Origin: Verrucomicrobiota bacterium
GTDB lineage: Bacteria > Verrucomicrobiota > Verrucomicrobiia > Limisphaerales > CAIQOK01
Length of the DNA: 40,245 bases
Reading direction: 5' to 3'
NCBI GenBank assembly: GCA_025363535.1
Contig: JANYDP010000304.1
Span: forward strand, 1-40,245
In this document: piece by piece, positions 1-8,983 of the stretch
How the letters are laid out: every line of letters begins with the position of its first letter
How positions within the stretch are numbered: position 1 is the stretch's first letter
Translations under genes and position numbers: made by a program
The notes under the pieces: model-generated
Database searches by the model: none
The model's input: the letters and a program-made list of their open reading frames with translations, nothing else
What the model was told of the DNA's origin: nothing

Positions 1-344
1 GGCGAGGCAAACGCCGTGGCCAGGGAGATCCGCACCAGCTCGCGGTTCTCGCCGAAGTAATCGAACAGGCTGGTCAGCACTTCGATGAGCTGCGCCCGGA
101 GTCCGCTGGCGCGCCCCGCCGCCTCCTTCATCAGCTCCAGCTTCTTGTCGTGCGATTCGCTCACCAGCGCCTGAAACAATCCCGCTTTGTCCTTGAAGTA
201 ATAATACAGCGCGGGCTTGGACACCTTGGCGTCGCTCACGATCTGCTGCACGGACGCGGCGGCGTAGCCGCTGTGGGCAAAGCACTTCACCGCCGCGCGC
301 AGAATCTGCGCCCGGGTCTCGCTGGTGTTTGCGGCTTTGGTCAT
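1..344 (-). CDS. TetR/AcrR family transcriptional regulator (N-terminal part, runs off the window)
   Basis: Reading the minus strand from the ATG at 342-344 gives an uninterrupted frame of about 114 residues to the window edge. It begins MTKAANTSETRAQILRAA and continues with a classic TetR N-terminal helix-turn-helix: a helix with LRAAVKCFAHSGYAAASVQQI, then SDAKVSKPALYYYFKDKAGL, where the YYYF-K recognition-helix end is the family hallmark (about residues 15-55). The ligand-binding half lies outside the window. TetR proteins usually repress their own or a neighbouring gene and release DNA on binding a small ligand. The gene is divergent from the liv operon, and a perfect palindrome overlaps its own -10 two bases before the ATG, so autorepression is likely. 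Whether it also controls liv is not shown. Confidence 0.9.
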   Translation of the reverse strand, partial: MTKAANTSETRAQILRAAVKCFAHSGYAAASVQQIVSDAKVSKPALYYYFKDKAGLFQALVSESHDKKLELMKEAAGRASGLRAQLIEVLTSLFDYFGENRELVRISLATAFAS

Positions 345-345
345 G

Positions 346-363
346 ACCTACCGAACGGTAGGT
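346..363. promoter_or_regulatory. Palindromic operator, probably for the adjacent TetR protein
   Basis: The sequence ACCTACCG-AA-CGGTAGGT is an 18-bp palindrome with two perfect 8-bp arms and a 2-bp centre. It ends one base before the tetR start codon and covers the predicted tetR -10. Size, symmetry and position match TetR-family operators. Binding is inferred. Confidence 0.75.
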
Positions 364-383
364 AGTCTGGCTGGAACTGTCAA
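355..383 (-). promoter_or_regulatory. Promoter of the tetR gene, with -10 inside the operator
   Basis: On the minus strand a perfect -35 TTGACA (378-383) is followed by 17 bp and TACCGT (355-360) as -10. Transcription would start near 348, only about 4 nt before the ATG at 344, so the mRNA would be almost leaderless. The -10 lies inside the 346-363 palindrome, so a bound repressor would block it. Confidence 0.65.
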
Positions 384-487
384 ATAATTTTTTGAAAGCC
401 GGGGCCGCCCCGCCGCGCTCCCGTCTGGTTGTGCTCAGGGGCCATGGCCAAGCCACCCTGGCCCGCCTGCCACCCCCGCATTGGAGA

Positions 488-516
488 TTGAAACCGGCGG
501 CGCAGTCTTTTACGGT
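488..516 (+). promoter_or_regulatory. Possible promoter of the liv operon
   Basis: TTGAAA (488-493), a 17-bp spacer and TACGGT (511-516) form a weak sigma70-like promoter about 48 bp before the livK ATG. The -35 is good and the -10 poor (3 of 6), so this is only a candidate. Confidence 0.3.
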
Positions 517-563
517 GGCGTTGGTTGTCAGCAGAAAACAAATCTTTGAACCCGGCTAATTTT

Positions 564-1724
564 ATGATCAGCAGACTTAAACAAATTATCGGCGTGGTCG
601 GCGCGGCCGCCCTCCTCGTTTTTACCGGCTGCAAGCCGTCCGGCGACAACGCGAATGCCACCACCATCAAGGTCGGCGAGTTCGCCTCGCTCACCGGCAG
701 CGAGGCGTCGTTTGGCCGCTCCTCGCACAACGGCACGCTGCTCGCCATCGAGGACATCAACGCTGCCGGCGGCGCGCTCGGAAAAAAGTTTGAGCTGCTT
801 TACGAGGACGACCAGTCGAAGGACGGCGAGTCCGCCACCGCAGTGAAGAAGCTCATCTCGCGCGACAAGGTGGTGGCCATCCTCGGCGAAGTCGCCTCCG
901 GCCGCTCGCTCGAAGCCGCGCCGATCTGCCAGCAGTTCAAGATTCCGCAAATTTCCCCCTCCTCCACCAACCCCAAAGTCACGCAGATGGGCGATTATAT
1001 TTTCCGCGTCTGCTTCGAGGACAGGTTTCAAGGCGGCGTGGTGCTGGCCAAATTCGCCCTGCAAAGTTTGAAGGCCAAGCACGTTGCCATTCTCACGGAC
1101 GTGAGCGCGCCTTACAGCGCCGGGCTGACAACCTATTTCAAGGAACAGTTCATCGCCGGTGGCGGCACCGTGGTGGCCGAGCAAAAATTCACCAAGGATG
1201 ACAAGGATTTTAAGGCGCAGCTCACCGCGATCAAGAGCCTGAATCCCGATGCGATCTTCCTGCCCATCTATTACGGTCCGGCCACGCTGATCGCCTTGCA
1301 GGCGCGCGAACTCGGTTTCACCGTGCCGCTGTTTGGCGGGGACGGCTGGGAAGCGCCGGAACTGGTGCAAGGCCCGGGCGCGGCGGCGGCGCTCGAAGGA
1401 TGTTTCTTTTCCACCCACTTCGCGCCCGACCAAGATTCACCCGAAGCCAAGGCATTCGTGAAAAAATATGAGGCCAAGTTCAGCGCAACGCCCGACGCGA
1501 TGGCCGCGCTCGGTTACGATTCTGCGCTCGTGCTGGCCGACGCCATCAAACGCGCCGGTTCCACCGAAGGCTCGAAAATCCGCGCCGCCCTCGCCGCCAC
1601 CAAAGATTTCGACGGTGCCACCGGCAAGATGACGCTGGATGAAAATCGCAACGCCCGCAAGCCGGCGGTGATCCTCGAAATCAAGGGCGGGAAATTCGTC
1701 TATCGCGAAACGGTAAATCCGTGA
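564..1724 (+). CDS. livK: Branched-chain amino acid ABC transporter, substrate-binding lipoprotein
   Basis: This is the solute-binding protein of a Liv-type (HAAT) importer, which captures a hydrophobic or branched-chain amino acid outside the inner membrane. The 386-aa product starts MISRLKQIIGVVGAAALLVF and has a lipobox-like TGC, so it is probably a lipoprotein. The mature part begins TIKVGEFASLTGSEASFGRS, the usual type I periplasmic-binding-fold opening, followed by a two-lobed LivJ/LivK fold (GAVLGEVAS-like, SPSSTNP and GGDGWEAPEL segments). I chose the ATG at 564 because it puts the signal peptide at the N-terminus. A TTG at 525 in the same frame would add 13 polar residues. The stop overlaps the livH start by 4 bp (GTGA), which indicates translational coupling. 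Ligand specificity cannot be read from sequence. Confidence 0.92.
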   Translation: MISRLKQIIGVVGAAALLVFTGCKPSGDNANATTIKVGEFASLTGSEASFGRSSHNGTLLAIEDINAAGGALGKKFELLYEDDQSKDGESATAVKKLISRDKVVAILGEVASGRSLEAAPICQQFKIPQISPSSTNPKVTQMGDYIFRVCFEDRFQGGVVLAKFALQSLKAKHVAILTDVSAPYSAGLTTYFKEQFIAGGGTVVAEQKFTKDDKDFKAQLTAIKSLNPDAIFLPIYYGPATLIALQARELGFTVPLFGGDGWEAPELVQGPGAAAALEGCFFSTHFAPDQDSPEAKAFVKKYEAKFSATPDAMAALGYDSALVLADAIKRAGSTEGSKIRAALAATKDFDGATGKMTLDENRNARKPAVILEIKGGKFVYRETVNP

Positions 1725-2611
1725 CCGAATTTTTCCAACAGCTCATCAACGGCCTGTCCGTCGGCGCGATGTATGCCCTGATCGCCCTGGGCTACACGCT
1801 GGTCTATGGTGTGTTGCGATTCATCAACTTCGCGCACTGCGATGTCTTCATGGTCGGAGCTTTCGCCGGGATGTACATCGGGCGCGGCTTCACCCAGACC
1901 ACGATTGGCGGCGGCCTCGTGGTGATGATCGGCGCGATGGTGGTCTGCGCCGCGCTGGGTATTCTGATCGAGCGTTTTGCCTACCGGCCATTGCGCAGCC
2001 GTTCCAAACTCACCGTGCTCATCACCGCCATCGGCATTTCGCTGCTGCTCGAAAACGCCGGCCAGCTTGTCTTTGGAACCAACCCGCAGTCCTTCCCCGA
2101 CATTTTTCCCGCGCACAAATTCGAGTTCGGCGAGCTCGTGATTTCCAGCAAAGATCTCGTCGTGCTGGCGGTCGCCGTCACGCTGCTCTGCGCGCTGCAA
2201 TTTCTCGTGCATAAAACCAAAGTCGGCACGGCCATGCGCGCGGTGTCGTTCAATCCGCAGGCCGCCGCGCTGATGGGCGTGAACTTGAACCACCTGGTCA
2301 GCTTCACGTTTGGCCTTGGCTCGGCGCTCGCGGCGGCGGCGGGAATTTTGTGGGCCTACAAGTTTCCGAAAATTGATCCGCTCATGGGCGTGACGCCCGG
2401 CCTCACCGCGTTTGTCGCCGCCGTCATCGGCGGCATCGGCAACATTCCCGGCGCGGCGCTCGGCGGGTTGCTGATTGGCGTCATCGAAACCTTTGTCAAA
2501 GGCAGCCGCTGGTCCACCTGGACGGAAGCCATCGCGTTCGTGCTGCTGATTTTGATTCTGTTGTTCCGCCCCGCCGGCCTGCTGGGCAAACTTCAACCGG
2601 AGAAAGTCTGA
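1721..2611 (+). CDS. livH: Branched-chain amino acid ABC transporter permease LivH
   Basis: This integral membrane permease of 296 aa forms one half of the transmembrane channel. It opens TEFFQQLINGLSVGAMYALI, followed by ALGYTLVYGVLRFINFAHCD, the LivH signature where NFAH..D is the conserved stretch. It has about eight hydrophobic segments and the GGIGNIPGAALGGLLIGVIE coupling-region motif that contacts the ATPases. The start is GTG, sharing 4 bp with the livK stop. Its stop shares one base with the livM ATG (TGATG). Length matches the family (about 290-310 aa). Confidence 0.95.
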   Translation: MTEFFQQLINGLSVGAMYALIALGYTLVYGVLRFINFAHCDVFMVGAFAGMYIGRGFTQTTIGGGLVVMIGAMVVCAALGILIERFAYRPLRSRSKLTVLITAIGISLLLENAGQLVFGTNPQSFPDIFPAHKFEFGELVISSKDLVVLAVAVTLLCALQFLVHKTKVGTAMRAVSFNPQAAALMGVNLNHLVSFTFGLGSALAAAAGILWAYKFPKIDPLMGVTPGLTAFVAAVIGGIGNIPGAALGGLLIGVIETFVKGSRWSTWTEAIAFVLLILILLFRPAGLLGKLQPEKV

Positions 2612-3588
2612 TGCTGCTGGCGCGCCCCCGCATCTCCCTGCTCGTCGCGCTCGTCGCGAGCATTTTGCTGGGAATTTTTCAAAATCAAATTGACCCGTAC
2701 TTCGTGGATGTGCTGACTCGCATCGGCATCAACATCACGCTCGCCGTCAGCCTCAACCTCATCAACGGCCACACCGGCCAATTCTCCCTCGGTCACGCCG
2801 GCTTCATGGCCGTGGGCGCCTACACGGCGGCGGCCATGACGATGTTTGCCGCGCCGCATGTTATTCCCGCGACTGCACCGGCCATAGTTTCCATGCTGTG
2901 GTTTTTGCTCGCGCTGCTGGCGGGCGGCTTGGTGGCGGCGGCCGCCGGCCTTCTCGTTGGTGCGCCGTCGCTGCGGCTCAAGGGCGATTACCTTGCCATC
3001 GTCACGCTCGGCTTCGGCCAGATCATCGCCGTGGTGTTCCGCAACATCGAACCGCTCGGCGGCGCGCTCGGACTCAACGGCATCGCGGCTTACACCAATT
3101 TGTTCTGGGTCTTCACTGCCGCGACGCTGGCGGTCTATGTCGTCACCGCGATGGTCAACAGCACTTACGGACGCGGCTTCCTCGCGACGCACGATGACGA
3201 AGTGGCCGCCGAAGCGATGGGCATCAACACCACGCGCTACAAGATTGTCGCGTTTGTCATCGGAGCCTTTTTCGCCGGCGTTGCGGGTGGGCTATATGGA
3301 CATTTCACGCTGACGATCAATCCCAAGGGCTTTGACTTCAACCGCAGCATTGAAATTGTCGTCATGGTCATCGTCGGCGGGATGGGGCGGACGGGCGGCG
3401 TGATTCTGGCGGCGGTGCTGCTCACGCTGTTGCCGGAGGGATTGCGCACGCTGACAGGAGTCTCACCGTCGCTGCGGTGGATCGGGGAATCACGCCCGCT
3501 GCTTTACTCCATCCTACTGATTGGCCTGATGCTGCTGCGGCCACAGGGACTGTTTTATTTCCGCAAAGCTTCGCGACCCCGCACATGA
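2611..3588 (+). CDS. livM: Branched-chain amino acid ABC transporter permease LivM
   Basis: This is the second membrane permease (325 aa) that pairs with LivH. Visible family motifs are NLINGHTGQFSLGHAGFMAV near residue 50 (FSLGHAGF is diagnostic), SLRLKGDYLAIVTLGFGQII near 125, and GGMGRTGGVILAAVLLTLLP in the C-terminal coupling region. The ATG overlaps the livH stop by one base, and the TGA overlaps the livG ATG (ATGA), so all four genes are translationally coupled. The C-terminus ends LMLLRPQGLFYFRKASRPRT, a normal ending for LivM. Confidence 0.95.
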   Translation: MLLARPRISLLVALVASILLGIFQNQIDPYFVDVLTRIGINITLAVSLNLINGHTGQFSLGHAGFMAVGAYTAAAMTMFAAPHVIPATAPAIVSMLWFLLALLAGGLVAAAAGLLVGAPSLRLKGDYLAIVTLGFGQIIAVVFRNIEPLGGALGLNGIAAYTNLFWVFTAATLAVYVVTAMVNSTYGRGFLATHDDEVAAEAMGINTTRYKIVAFVIGAFFAGVAGGLYGHFTLTINPKGFDFNRSIEIVVMVIVGGMGRTGGVILAAVLLTLLPEGLRTLTGVSPSLRWIGESRPLLYSILLIGLMLLRPQGLFYFRKASRPRT

Positions 3589-4349
3589 GCGCACCCCTGC
3601 TGCAACTGGACGAGGTCACGATCCGTTTCGGCGGATTGACGGCGGTGTCGTCCGTGAGCTTGCAGATCGGGGAAGGTGAACTCGTGGGCCTCATTGGCCC
3701 GAACGGCGCGGGGAAGACCACGGCGTTCAATCTCATCACCGGCGTCTATCAACCCACCGGCGGCGTGATTTCGTTTGCGGGAAAAAACACCGCGAGCCTG
3801 AAACCGCATCGGCTCGCCCGGCTTGGCATTGCGCGGACGTTTCAGAACATCCGCCTGTTCGCGAGTATGAGCGTGTTCGACAATGTGCGCACCGCCGTCC
3901 AGTTGCATCGCCCCCACGGCGTGCGCAACGCCCTCTGGCGCGGAAAGGGTTTTCGCGACGGGGAGGCGGCGGTAGCTAGGCAGGTGATGGAACTGCTGGA
4001 GATCTTTCACCTCGGTAAATTCCGCGACGAACCGGCGAAGAGCCTGCCGTACGGCGAACAGCGGCGGTTGGAAATCGTCCGCGCGCTGGCCACGCAGCCC
4101 AAGCTGCTGCTGCTGGACGAACCCGCCGCCGGGATGAACCCGACGGAGAAGGCCGAGCTGACGAAGCTGATCCGCTTCGTGAAGGAGAAGTTTAAGATCT
4201 CCGTGCTGCTCGTCGAACACGACATGCAGGTGGTCATGGGCATCTGCGAACGGATCGTGGTGCTGGATTACGGCGTGAAGATCGCCGAAGGTGCGCCGGA
4301 GGAAATTCGCAAGAATCCGGCGGTGATTGCGGCCTATCTCGGTGAATGA
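3585..4349 (+). CDS. livG: Branched-chain amino acid ABC transporter ATP-binding protein LivG
   Basis: This is one of the two ATPases driving the Liv importer (254 aa). It shows Walker A GPNGAGKTT, the Q-loop region ARTFQNIRLFASMSVFDNV typical of LivG, an ABC signature variant LPYGEQRRLEIVRAL, Walker B LLLLDEPAAGMNPTE and the switch histidine in VLLVEHDMQVVM. The start is the ATG at 3585, overlapping the livM stop. The same frame stays open upstream to 3477 but that part lies within livM. The 81-bp gap to livF contains an inverted repeat made of 7-bp units. Confidence 0.96.
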   Translation: MSAPLLQLDEVTIRFGGLTAVSSVSLQIGEGELVGLIGPNGAGKTTAFNLITGVYQPTGGVISFAGKNTASLKPHRLARLGIARTFQNIRLFASMSVFDNVRTAVQLHRPHGVRNALWRGKGFRDGEAAVARQVMELLEIFHLGKFRDEPAKSLPYGEQRRLEIVRALATQPKLLLLDEPAAGMNPTEKAELTKLIRFVKEKFKISVLLVEHDMQVVMGICERIVVLDYGVKIAEGAPEEIRKNPAVIAAYLGE

Positions 4350-4354
4350 ACAAC

Positions 4355-4420
4355 TTGATTTACGATTTACGATTTACGCGGTCGCCGGCCTTCGTTTGCG
4401 GTTCGTAAATCGTAAATCAA
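4355..4420. repeat. Heptamer-based inverted repeat between livG and livF (element A)
   Basis: The left arm reads as a run of TTTACGA units and the right arm as CGTAAAT units. Bases 4355-4372 are perfectly complementary to 4403-4420 (18 bp), with a 30-base loop. It lies between two co-transcribed genes and has no T-run, so it is not a standard terminator. It is the clearest of four elements in this window made of 7-bp tandem units in opposed arms. Confidence 0.85.
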
Positions 4421-4430
4421 AAACACCCGG

Positions 4431-5138
4431 ATGTTAGAACTTAAAAATCTCGCGGTCAGCTACGGGGCCATCCACGCGCTGCACGGCATCTCCCTGGCCG
4501 TGCCGGCGGGCGGCATCGTCACCCTGATCGGCAGCAACGGTGCGGGGAAGAGCACCACGCTGCGCACCATCTCCGGGTTGGTGAAGCCGCTGTCCGGGGA
4601 AATTCTCTACGAGGGCCGGAACATCGCGGGGTTGCCGCCGCATGAGATCGTGAAGCGCGGACTCTCGCAGGTGCCGGAAGGCCGGATGATCTTTGCGAAC
4701 CTCACCGTTCACGAGAACCTGATGATGGGCGCGTATCTCCAGCACGACAAAGCGGTGATCCGTCAGGAACTGGCGCTGGTCTTCGCCACGTTCCCGCGTT
4801 TGCAGGAACGCGAGCAGCAGGTGGCCGGGACGCTCTCCGGCGGCGAACAACAGATGCTGGCGATTGGTCGCGCGCTGATGAGCCGGCCCAAGTTCCTGAT
4901 GCTGGACGAGCCGTCGCTCGGGATTGCGCCGCTGCTGGTGAAGACGATTTTTGAAAAGATCGTGGAGATCAACCGCGAGCGGGGCATCACCATCCTGCTC
5001 GTGGAGCAGAACGCCAACCGGGCGCTGGAGATTTCCCAGTTCGGCTACGTGCTGGAAACCGGCCGCATCATCTTGTCCGACACCTCCGCCGCGTTGCGCC
5101 AGAATCCGCAGGTGCGGAGCGCGTACCTGGGCGGGTAA
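4431..5138 (+). CDS. livF: Branched-chain amino acid ABC transporter ATP-binding protein LivF
   Basis: This is the second ATPase of the Liv importer, 235 aa, which is the normal LivF length. It has Walker A GSNGAGKSTT, the LivF-specific SQVPEGRMIFANLTVHENL segment, a canonical signature LSGGEQQMLAIGRALM, Walker B FLMLDEPSLGIAPL and switch His/Gln region ILLVEQNANRAL. It is the last gene of livKHMGF. Separation from livG by an inverted repeat, rather than an overlap, is the only break in coupling in the operon. The following 200 bp to the convergent glgC end contain no terminator that I recognise. Confidence 0.96.
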   Translation: MLELKNLAVSYGAIHALHGISLAVPAGGIVTLIGSNGAGKSTTLRTISGLVKPLSGEILYEGRNIAGLPPHEIVKRGLSQVPEGRMIFANLTVHENLMMGAYLQHDKAVIRQELALVFATFPRLQEREQQVAGTLSGGEQQMLAIGRALMSRPKFLMLDEPSLGIAPLLVKTIFEKIVEINRERGITILLVEQNANRALEISQFGYVLETGRIILSDTSAALRQNPQVRSAYLGG

Positions 5139-5340
5139 GGAGCGGACGGGATGGTTTTTGCCCGCGTCAACCGAAGTCCCCGCTGCCCGCCTGAGCCGAA
5201 TGTGCCGGCACCTGCGCGTCTGGGTGGCAACACCGCGCGGCGGTGTCCCCGTCCGCAGCGCGGCACTGAAACGCCGGGCGATTTTCGATGACTGAAGCTG
5301 GGTGCGGCATGGCGACCGCCCCGCCCCGGTACCGCTCGCT

Positions 5341-6681
5341 TCAAATCACCGTCCCATGCGGTACCACGCCGTTCTTGGGGATGATGACGATGCCGTCACG
5401 GATGAAGTAGAGTTCGTGGTCCACGTTCTCCGGCTTGCCGGCGGGGGAGATGACGACGTTGTTCCCGATGCGGGCGTTCTTGTCAATGATGGCGTTCTCG
5501 ATGCGCGCGTTGCTGCCGATGCCGATGCGGGGGCGTCCGGCTTTCTCGTTGATGGCGATGGAGGCGGCGGATTCGTAGTAGTCGCAGCCCAGCCCGACGA
5601 CGCGGTGCAGGCTGGTGCCCGCGCCCACCTGCGTGCGCAGGCCCATGATGCATTGGCGGATGGCGCAGTGGTTGAGGATGCAGCCGTCGGAGATGACGGC
5701 GTGGTCAATCTGCGCGCCGTTGATCTTGGAACCCGGCAGGAAGCGCGGGCGGCTGAAGATGGGCGCGCCCATGTCGAAGAAGTTGAAGCGGGGCAGCTCG
5801 GCGGTGGCGTCGAGGTTGGCCTCGAAGAAGGAGCGGATGGTGCCGACGTCCTCCCAGTAACCCTGGAAGACGTAGGAGAAGACGCGGTGGGTCGTGATGG
5901 CGTCGGGAATGATGTGCTTGCCGAAATCGGTTTGGGTGTTGTCGAGCAGCTTGCAGATGACTTCGCGGTTGAAGACGTAGATGCCCATGGAGGCGAGGAA
6001 GAGTTCGCGGTCGTCGTTGATGCCGAGCTTGGAGTGCCAGTCTTTGGGGAGCTTAAGGGTGTCCTGCACGGCCGGGTCTTTCGGCTTTTCCACGAAGCGG
6101 GTGATGCGGCGCTCCTCGTTGATCTGCATGATGCCGAGGGACTGCGCGTCGTTGCGGAGGACGGGGATGGTGGCGATGGTGATGTCCGCCTTGCTCTCGA
6201 CGTGCTGGTCCACGATCTGGCTGAAGTCCATCCGGTAGAGCTGGTCGCCGCTGAGGATGAGCAGGTAGTCCCAGTCGTTGTTGAGAAAGTGCGCAAGGTT
6301 TTTGCGGACGGCGTCGGCGGTGCCCTGATACCAGGTGGTGTCGGTGAAGGTCTGCTCGGCGGCGAGGATTTCCACGAAGCCGCCGGAGAAATGATCGAAC
6401 TTGTAGGACTGGGAAATGTGGCGGTGAAGCGACGCGGAGTTGAACTGCGTGAGCACATAGACGCGGCGCAGGTCGGAGTTGATGCAGTTGGAGATGGGAA
6501 TGTCCACGAGGCGGTACTTGCCGGCGAGCGGCACGGCGGGCTTGGCGCGCTCCTTGGTGAGCGGAAACAACCGCGTGCCCGCGCCGCCGCCCATGACGAC
6601 GGACAGCACGTTGCTGGTATTGATGGATTGCCGTCCGGTCTGGGACATGAATTTTTTGGGTTGGAGTTCCGGTTTTGACAT
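5341..6681 (-). CDS. glgC: Glucose-1-phosphate adenylyltransferase (ADP-glucose pyrophosphorylase)
   Basis: GlgC makes ADP-glucose from ATP and glucose-1-phosphate, the committed step of glycogen synthesis. The 446-aa product has the nucleotidyltransferase loop MGGGAGTRLFPLTKERAKPA near residue 30, then GKYRLVDIPISNCINS, the catalytic region ILSGDQLYRMDF, the sugar-phosphate site FVEKPKDP, and a C-terminal left-handed beta-helix of hexapeptides (VISDGCILN, IRQCIMGLRTQVGAG, ENAIIDKNARIGNNVVI). The first ATG at 6681 was taken; Met12 (MSQTGRQ) is an alternative because no Shine-Dalgarno decides. It stands alone, convergent with livF, with its own promoter. Confidence 0.95.
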   Translation of the reverse strand: MSKPELQPKKFMSQTGRQSINTSNVLSVVMGGGAGTRLFPLTKERAKPAVPLAGKYRLVDIPISNCINSDLRRVYVLTQFNSASLHRHISQSYKFDHFSGGFVEILAAEQTFTDTTWYQGTADAVRKNLAHFLNNDWDYLLILSGDQLYRMDFSQIVDQHVESKADITIATIPVLRNDAQSLGIMQINEERRITRFVEKPKDPAVQDTLKLPKDWHSKLGINDDRELFLASMGIYVFNREVICKLLDNTQTDFGKHIIPDAITTHRVFSYVFQGYWEDVGTIRSFFEANLDATAELPRFNFFDMGAPIFSRPRFLPGSKINGAQIDHAVISDGCILNHCAIRQCIMGLRTQVGAGTSLHRVVGLGCDYYESAASIAINEKAGRPRIGIGSNARIENAIIDKNARIGNNVVISPAGKPENVDHELYFIRDGIVIIPKNGVVPHGTVI

Positions 6682-6710
6682 AATTTTTATTTTGTCGAGG
6701 TTGTGGCGGA

Positions 6711-6740
6711 GTTATACGCCCGCGAAAGTGGGCATGGCAA
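6711..6740 (-). promoter_or_regulatory. Promoter of glgC
   Basis: On the minus strand TTGCCA (6735-6740), an 18-bp spacer and TATAAC (6711-6716) match sigma70 well. Predicted transcription starts near 6704, leaving a leader of about 23 nt that is A-rich and lacks a Shine-Dalgarno before the ATG at 6681. Confidence 0.55.
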
Positions 6741-6872
6741 GCGGTAAAAAGTTTTTTGTCCGGCGAGATCGGGTCACGCGCAAATAGTGCGGATGCATCA
6801 AGTCTGAACTGCGGGCGGGAGAGAGAAAGGCGTGCCATTGCCAAAGTGACTGGGTGATGTTACCTGTTGCCC

Positions 6873-8959
6873 ATGTCTCCGTTCGAACCAGGGAACACGC
6901 TCACATTTTGGAACCGCCGCCGCATTTGTTTGGCCGCGGCTCTGGCCGTGGCTCTGACGGGGCCGGCACCGGCGCGCGCGGTGATGACTAATCTGGTGAC
7001 GAGCTTGGAGGATTCCGGTCCGGGTTCGTTGCGCCAGGTGATGGGCGATTCAAATCCGGGCGACTTCGTAAGGATCCGCACCAACGGCATCATTCACCTG
7101 ACCAGCGGCGAAATTGTCATCACCAACAACTTTAATCTCGGCGGGTTGGGCGCGACGAATCTGGTCATCAGCGGTAGCAACACCAGCCGCGTGTTCAATG
7201 TTTCCGTCGGAGTCACCGGCACCATCGCCGGCCTGACGATTCGTGATGGCCGGGCCGGAGATGGAATGACCAACAGCCTCGTCAGTGACAGTGGCGCTGA
7301 CGGTGGCGGTTTATACAACGCGGGCAACTTGACAATGAACCGGTGCATCTTCACCGCCAACCGCAGCGGCAATGGCGGCGACGGAGTCGTGGGAACCAAT
7401 GGTCCCGGCAATGTGGGCGGCAGCGGTGGTGCCGGCGGTTCGGGCGGCGCGGGTGGTGCGATCTTTAACCGGGGTACTTTGATCCTGCTGGATTGCGCTG
7501 TCCTCACCAACGCCGGCGGGTTTGGCGGCAATGGAGCGAGTGGAGCTTTCGGCCCTGGTCCGCTACAGGGTCGGACGAACGGGACGGGCGGATTGGGTGG
7601 TGCTGGCGGAGCGGGCGGGGGAATTTTCAACAGCGGCACGCTCGTGATCGAGCGCTGTTTGTTCAGTGGCAATTTGGCGGGTTATGGAGGCGTTGGTGGT
7701 GACAGGGGCGGAGGTTCGGGCGGTTCTGGCGGCGGCGGTGGTGGCATTTGGAACCAGGGCGGCGCGGTGACCATTGCGACTTGCACGTTCAGCGGCAATT
7801 TTTGCGGGGCTGGGAATAGAGGTGGCTTTGAAGGCAGTTCTCCCTTGTGGCTTCTGGCCGGCAACGGCGGTGTCGGAGGCAGTGGAGGAGGTATTGGCAA
7901 TCAACGAGGAACGCTTCTCATTGCCAACTCTGCATTCAACAACAATGGCACCGGTATTGGTGGTGGCGGCGGAGTTGGCGGAATGTCCGGTGGCGGACCG
8001 GGCCGTGGCGGAGATGGTGGAAATGGTGCGGGTTTATGGAATGACCAAGGGAACATGACCGTGATTCTTTGCACCATCAGCAGCAATCTTTGCAGTGCGG
8101 GCGGTGCGGCAATTGGAATTATGGCCCCGCCGGGGTCGGTGGAAGCGGTGGCGGCATTGGGAATCGAGCAGGAAGCCTAACTGTTACGGCAAGCACGTTG
8201 AACGGGAATGCCTGCGGAAATGGCGGGCAAGTCGGAGGTGAAATCGAGTACCAATCGCTGGCGACGGCAGCGGGGGGCTCAGGTGGAGGTATGGCGGCTC
8301 CATTCAGCAGCAATTCGGTTGTGATTCTTCAAAACACGCTGACTGCCCAGAATGCGAGCGGCAGACAGATTGATTGCTGTTACCCTTACCATACCAATTC
8401 CGCTCCCGGTCGCGACGTTGCCGGCGCGTTCACCTCGTACGGTTACAACTTGATTGGTGTGGGTGATGCCAGCAGCGGCTTGGTGAATGCAACCAACGGC
8501 GACCTCGTTGGCACCACCAACGCGCCCGTCATCCCGTGGCTCGGCCCGCTTCAGGACAACGGCGGTCCGACGTTGACCCACGCTTTACTCGCAGGCAGCC
8601 CGGCGATTGATGCCGGAACTAACAGCGGCCTGGCGTTCGATCAGCGCGGCCAGCCGCGCACGATTGACAATCCCGCCGTCCTGAACGGGGCCGGCAGTGA
8701 TGGAACGGACATCGGTGCCTTGGAAGTGAATCACGTTCTGACCGCCACGGACGTGCGCAGGATTGGCAACGACATTCTGGTGAGATTCACATCCGTCTCG
8801 GACAAAACTTATGGCGTAGAATATAGATCGGAAATTTATGGAGCCGTGTGGATTCGTGTTCCCATCACCATAGCCGGCACTGGTGGTTTGGTCACCTACA
8901 CCGATGCCGACGCGGGACTGTTGCCGCGCCGCTTCTATCGCCTGTCCGAGTTGCCGTAA
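6873..8959 (+). pseudogene. Secreted Gly/Asn-rich parallel beta-helix protein, interrupted by a frameshift
   Basis: Two consecutive frames make one protein of about 695 aa. The first (6873-8180) starts with a signal peptide ending GPAPARA, then TNLVTSLEDSGPGSLRQVM, the usual opening of CSLREA-like secreted proteins, and Gly-rich beta-helix turns (GGGIFNSGTLVIERCLFSGN repeats). The frame drifts to GSVEAVAALGIEQEA and stops. The second frame resumes the pattern at NYGPAGVGGSGGGIGNRAGS and runs to 8959. Its end, VWIRVPITIAGTGGLVTYTD plus RFYRL, is a C-terminal domain common in verrucomicrobial secreted proteins. The shift lies near 8100-8125, where one extra base would restore the frame. It may be a real mutation or an assembly error. 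Function is unknown, probably surface adhesion or carbohydrate contact. Confidence 0.8.
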
Positions 8960-8983
8960 AAATTTACTCATTTGCGGCAGGCT

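Noticed and set aside
5328..5365. GGTACCGC and GCGGTACC inverted repeat as glgC terminator
   Set aside because: The right arm is inside glgC and no T-run follows.
5302..6678. Long open frame of 458 codons opposite glgC
   Set aside because: Composition is Val/Asp/Gly-rich with no family; it is the antisense shadow of glgC in GC-rich DNA.
8090..8180. Programmed -1 frameshift
   Set aside because: No slippery heptamer or downstream pseudoknot was visible; mutation or sequence error is simpler.
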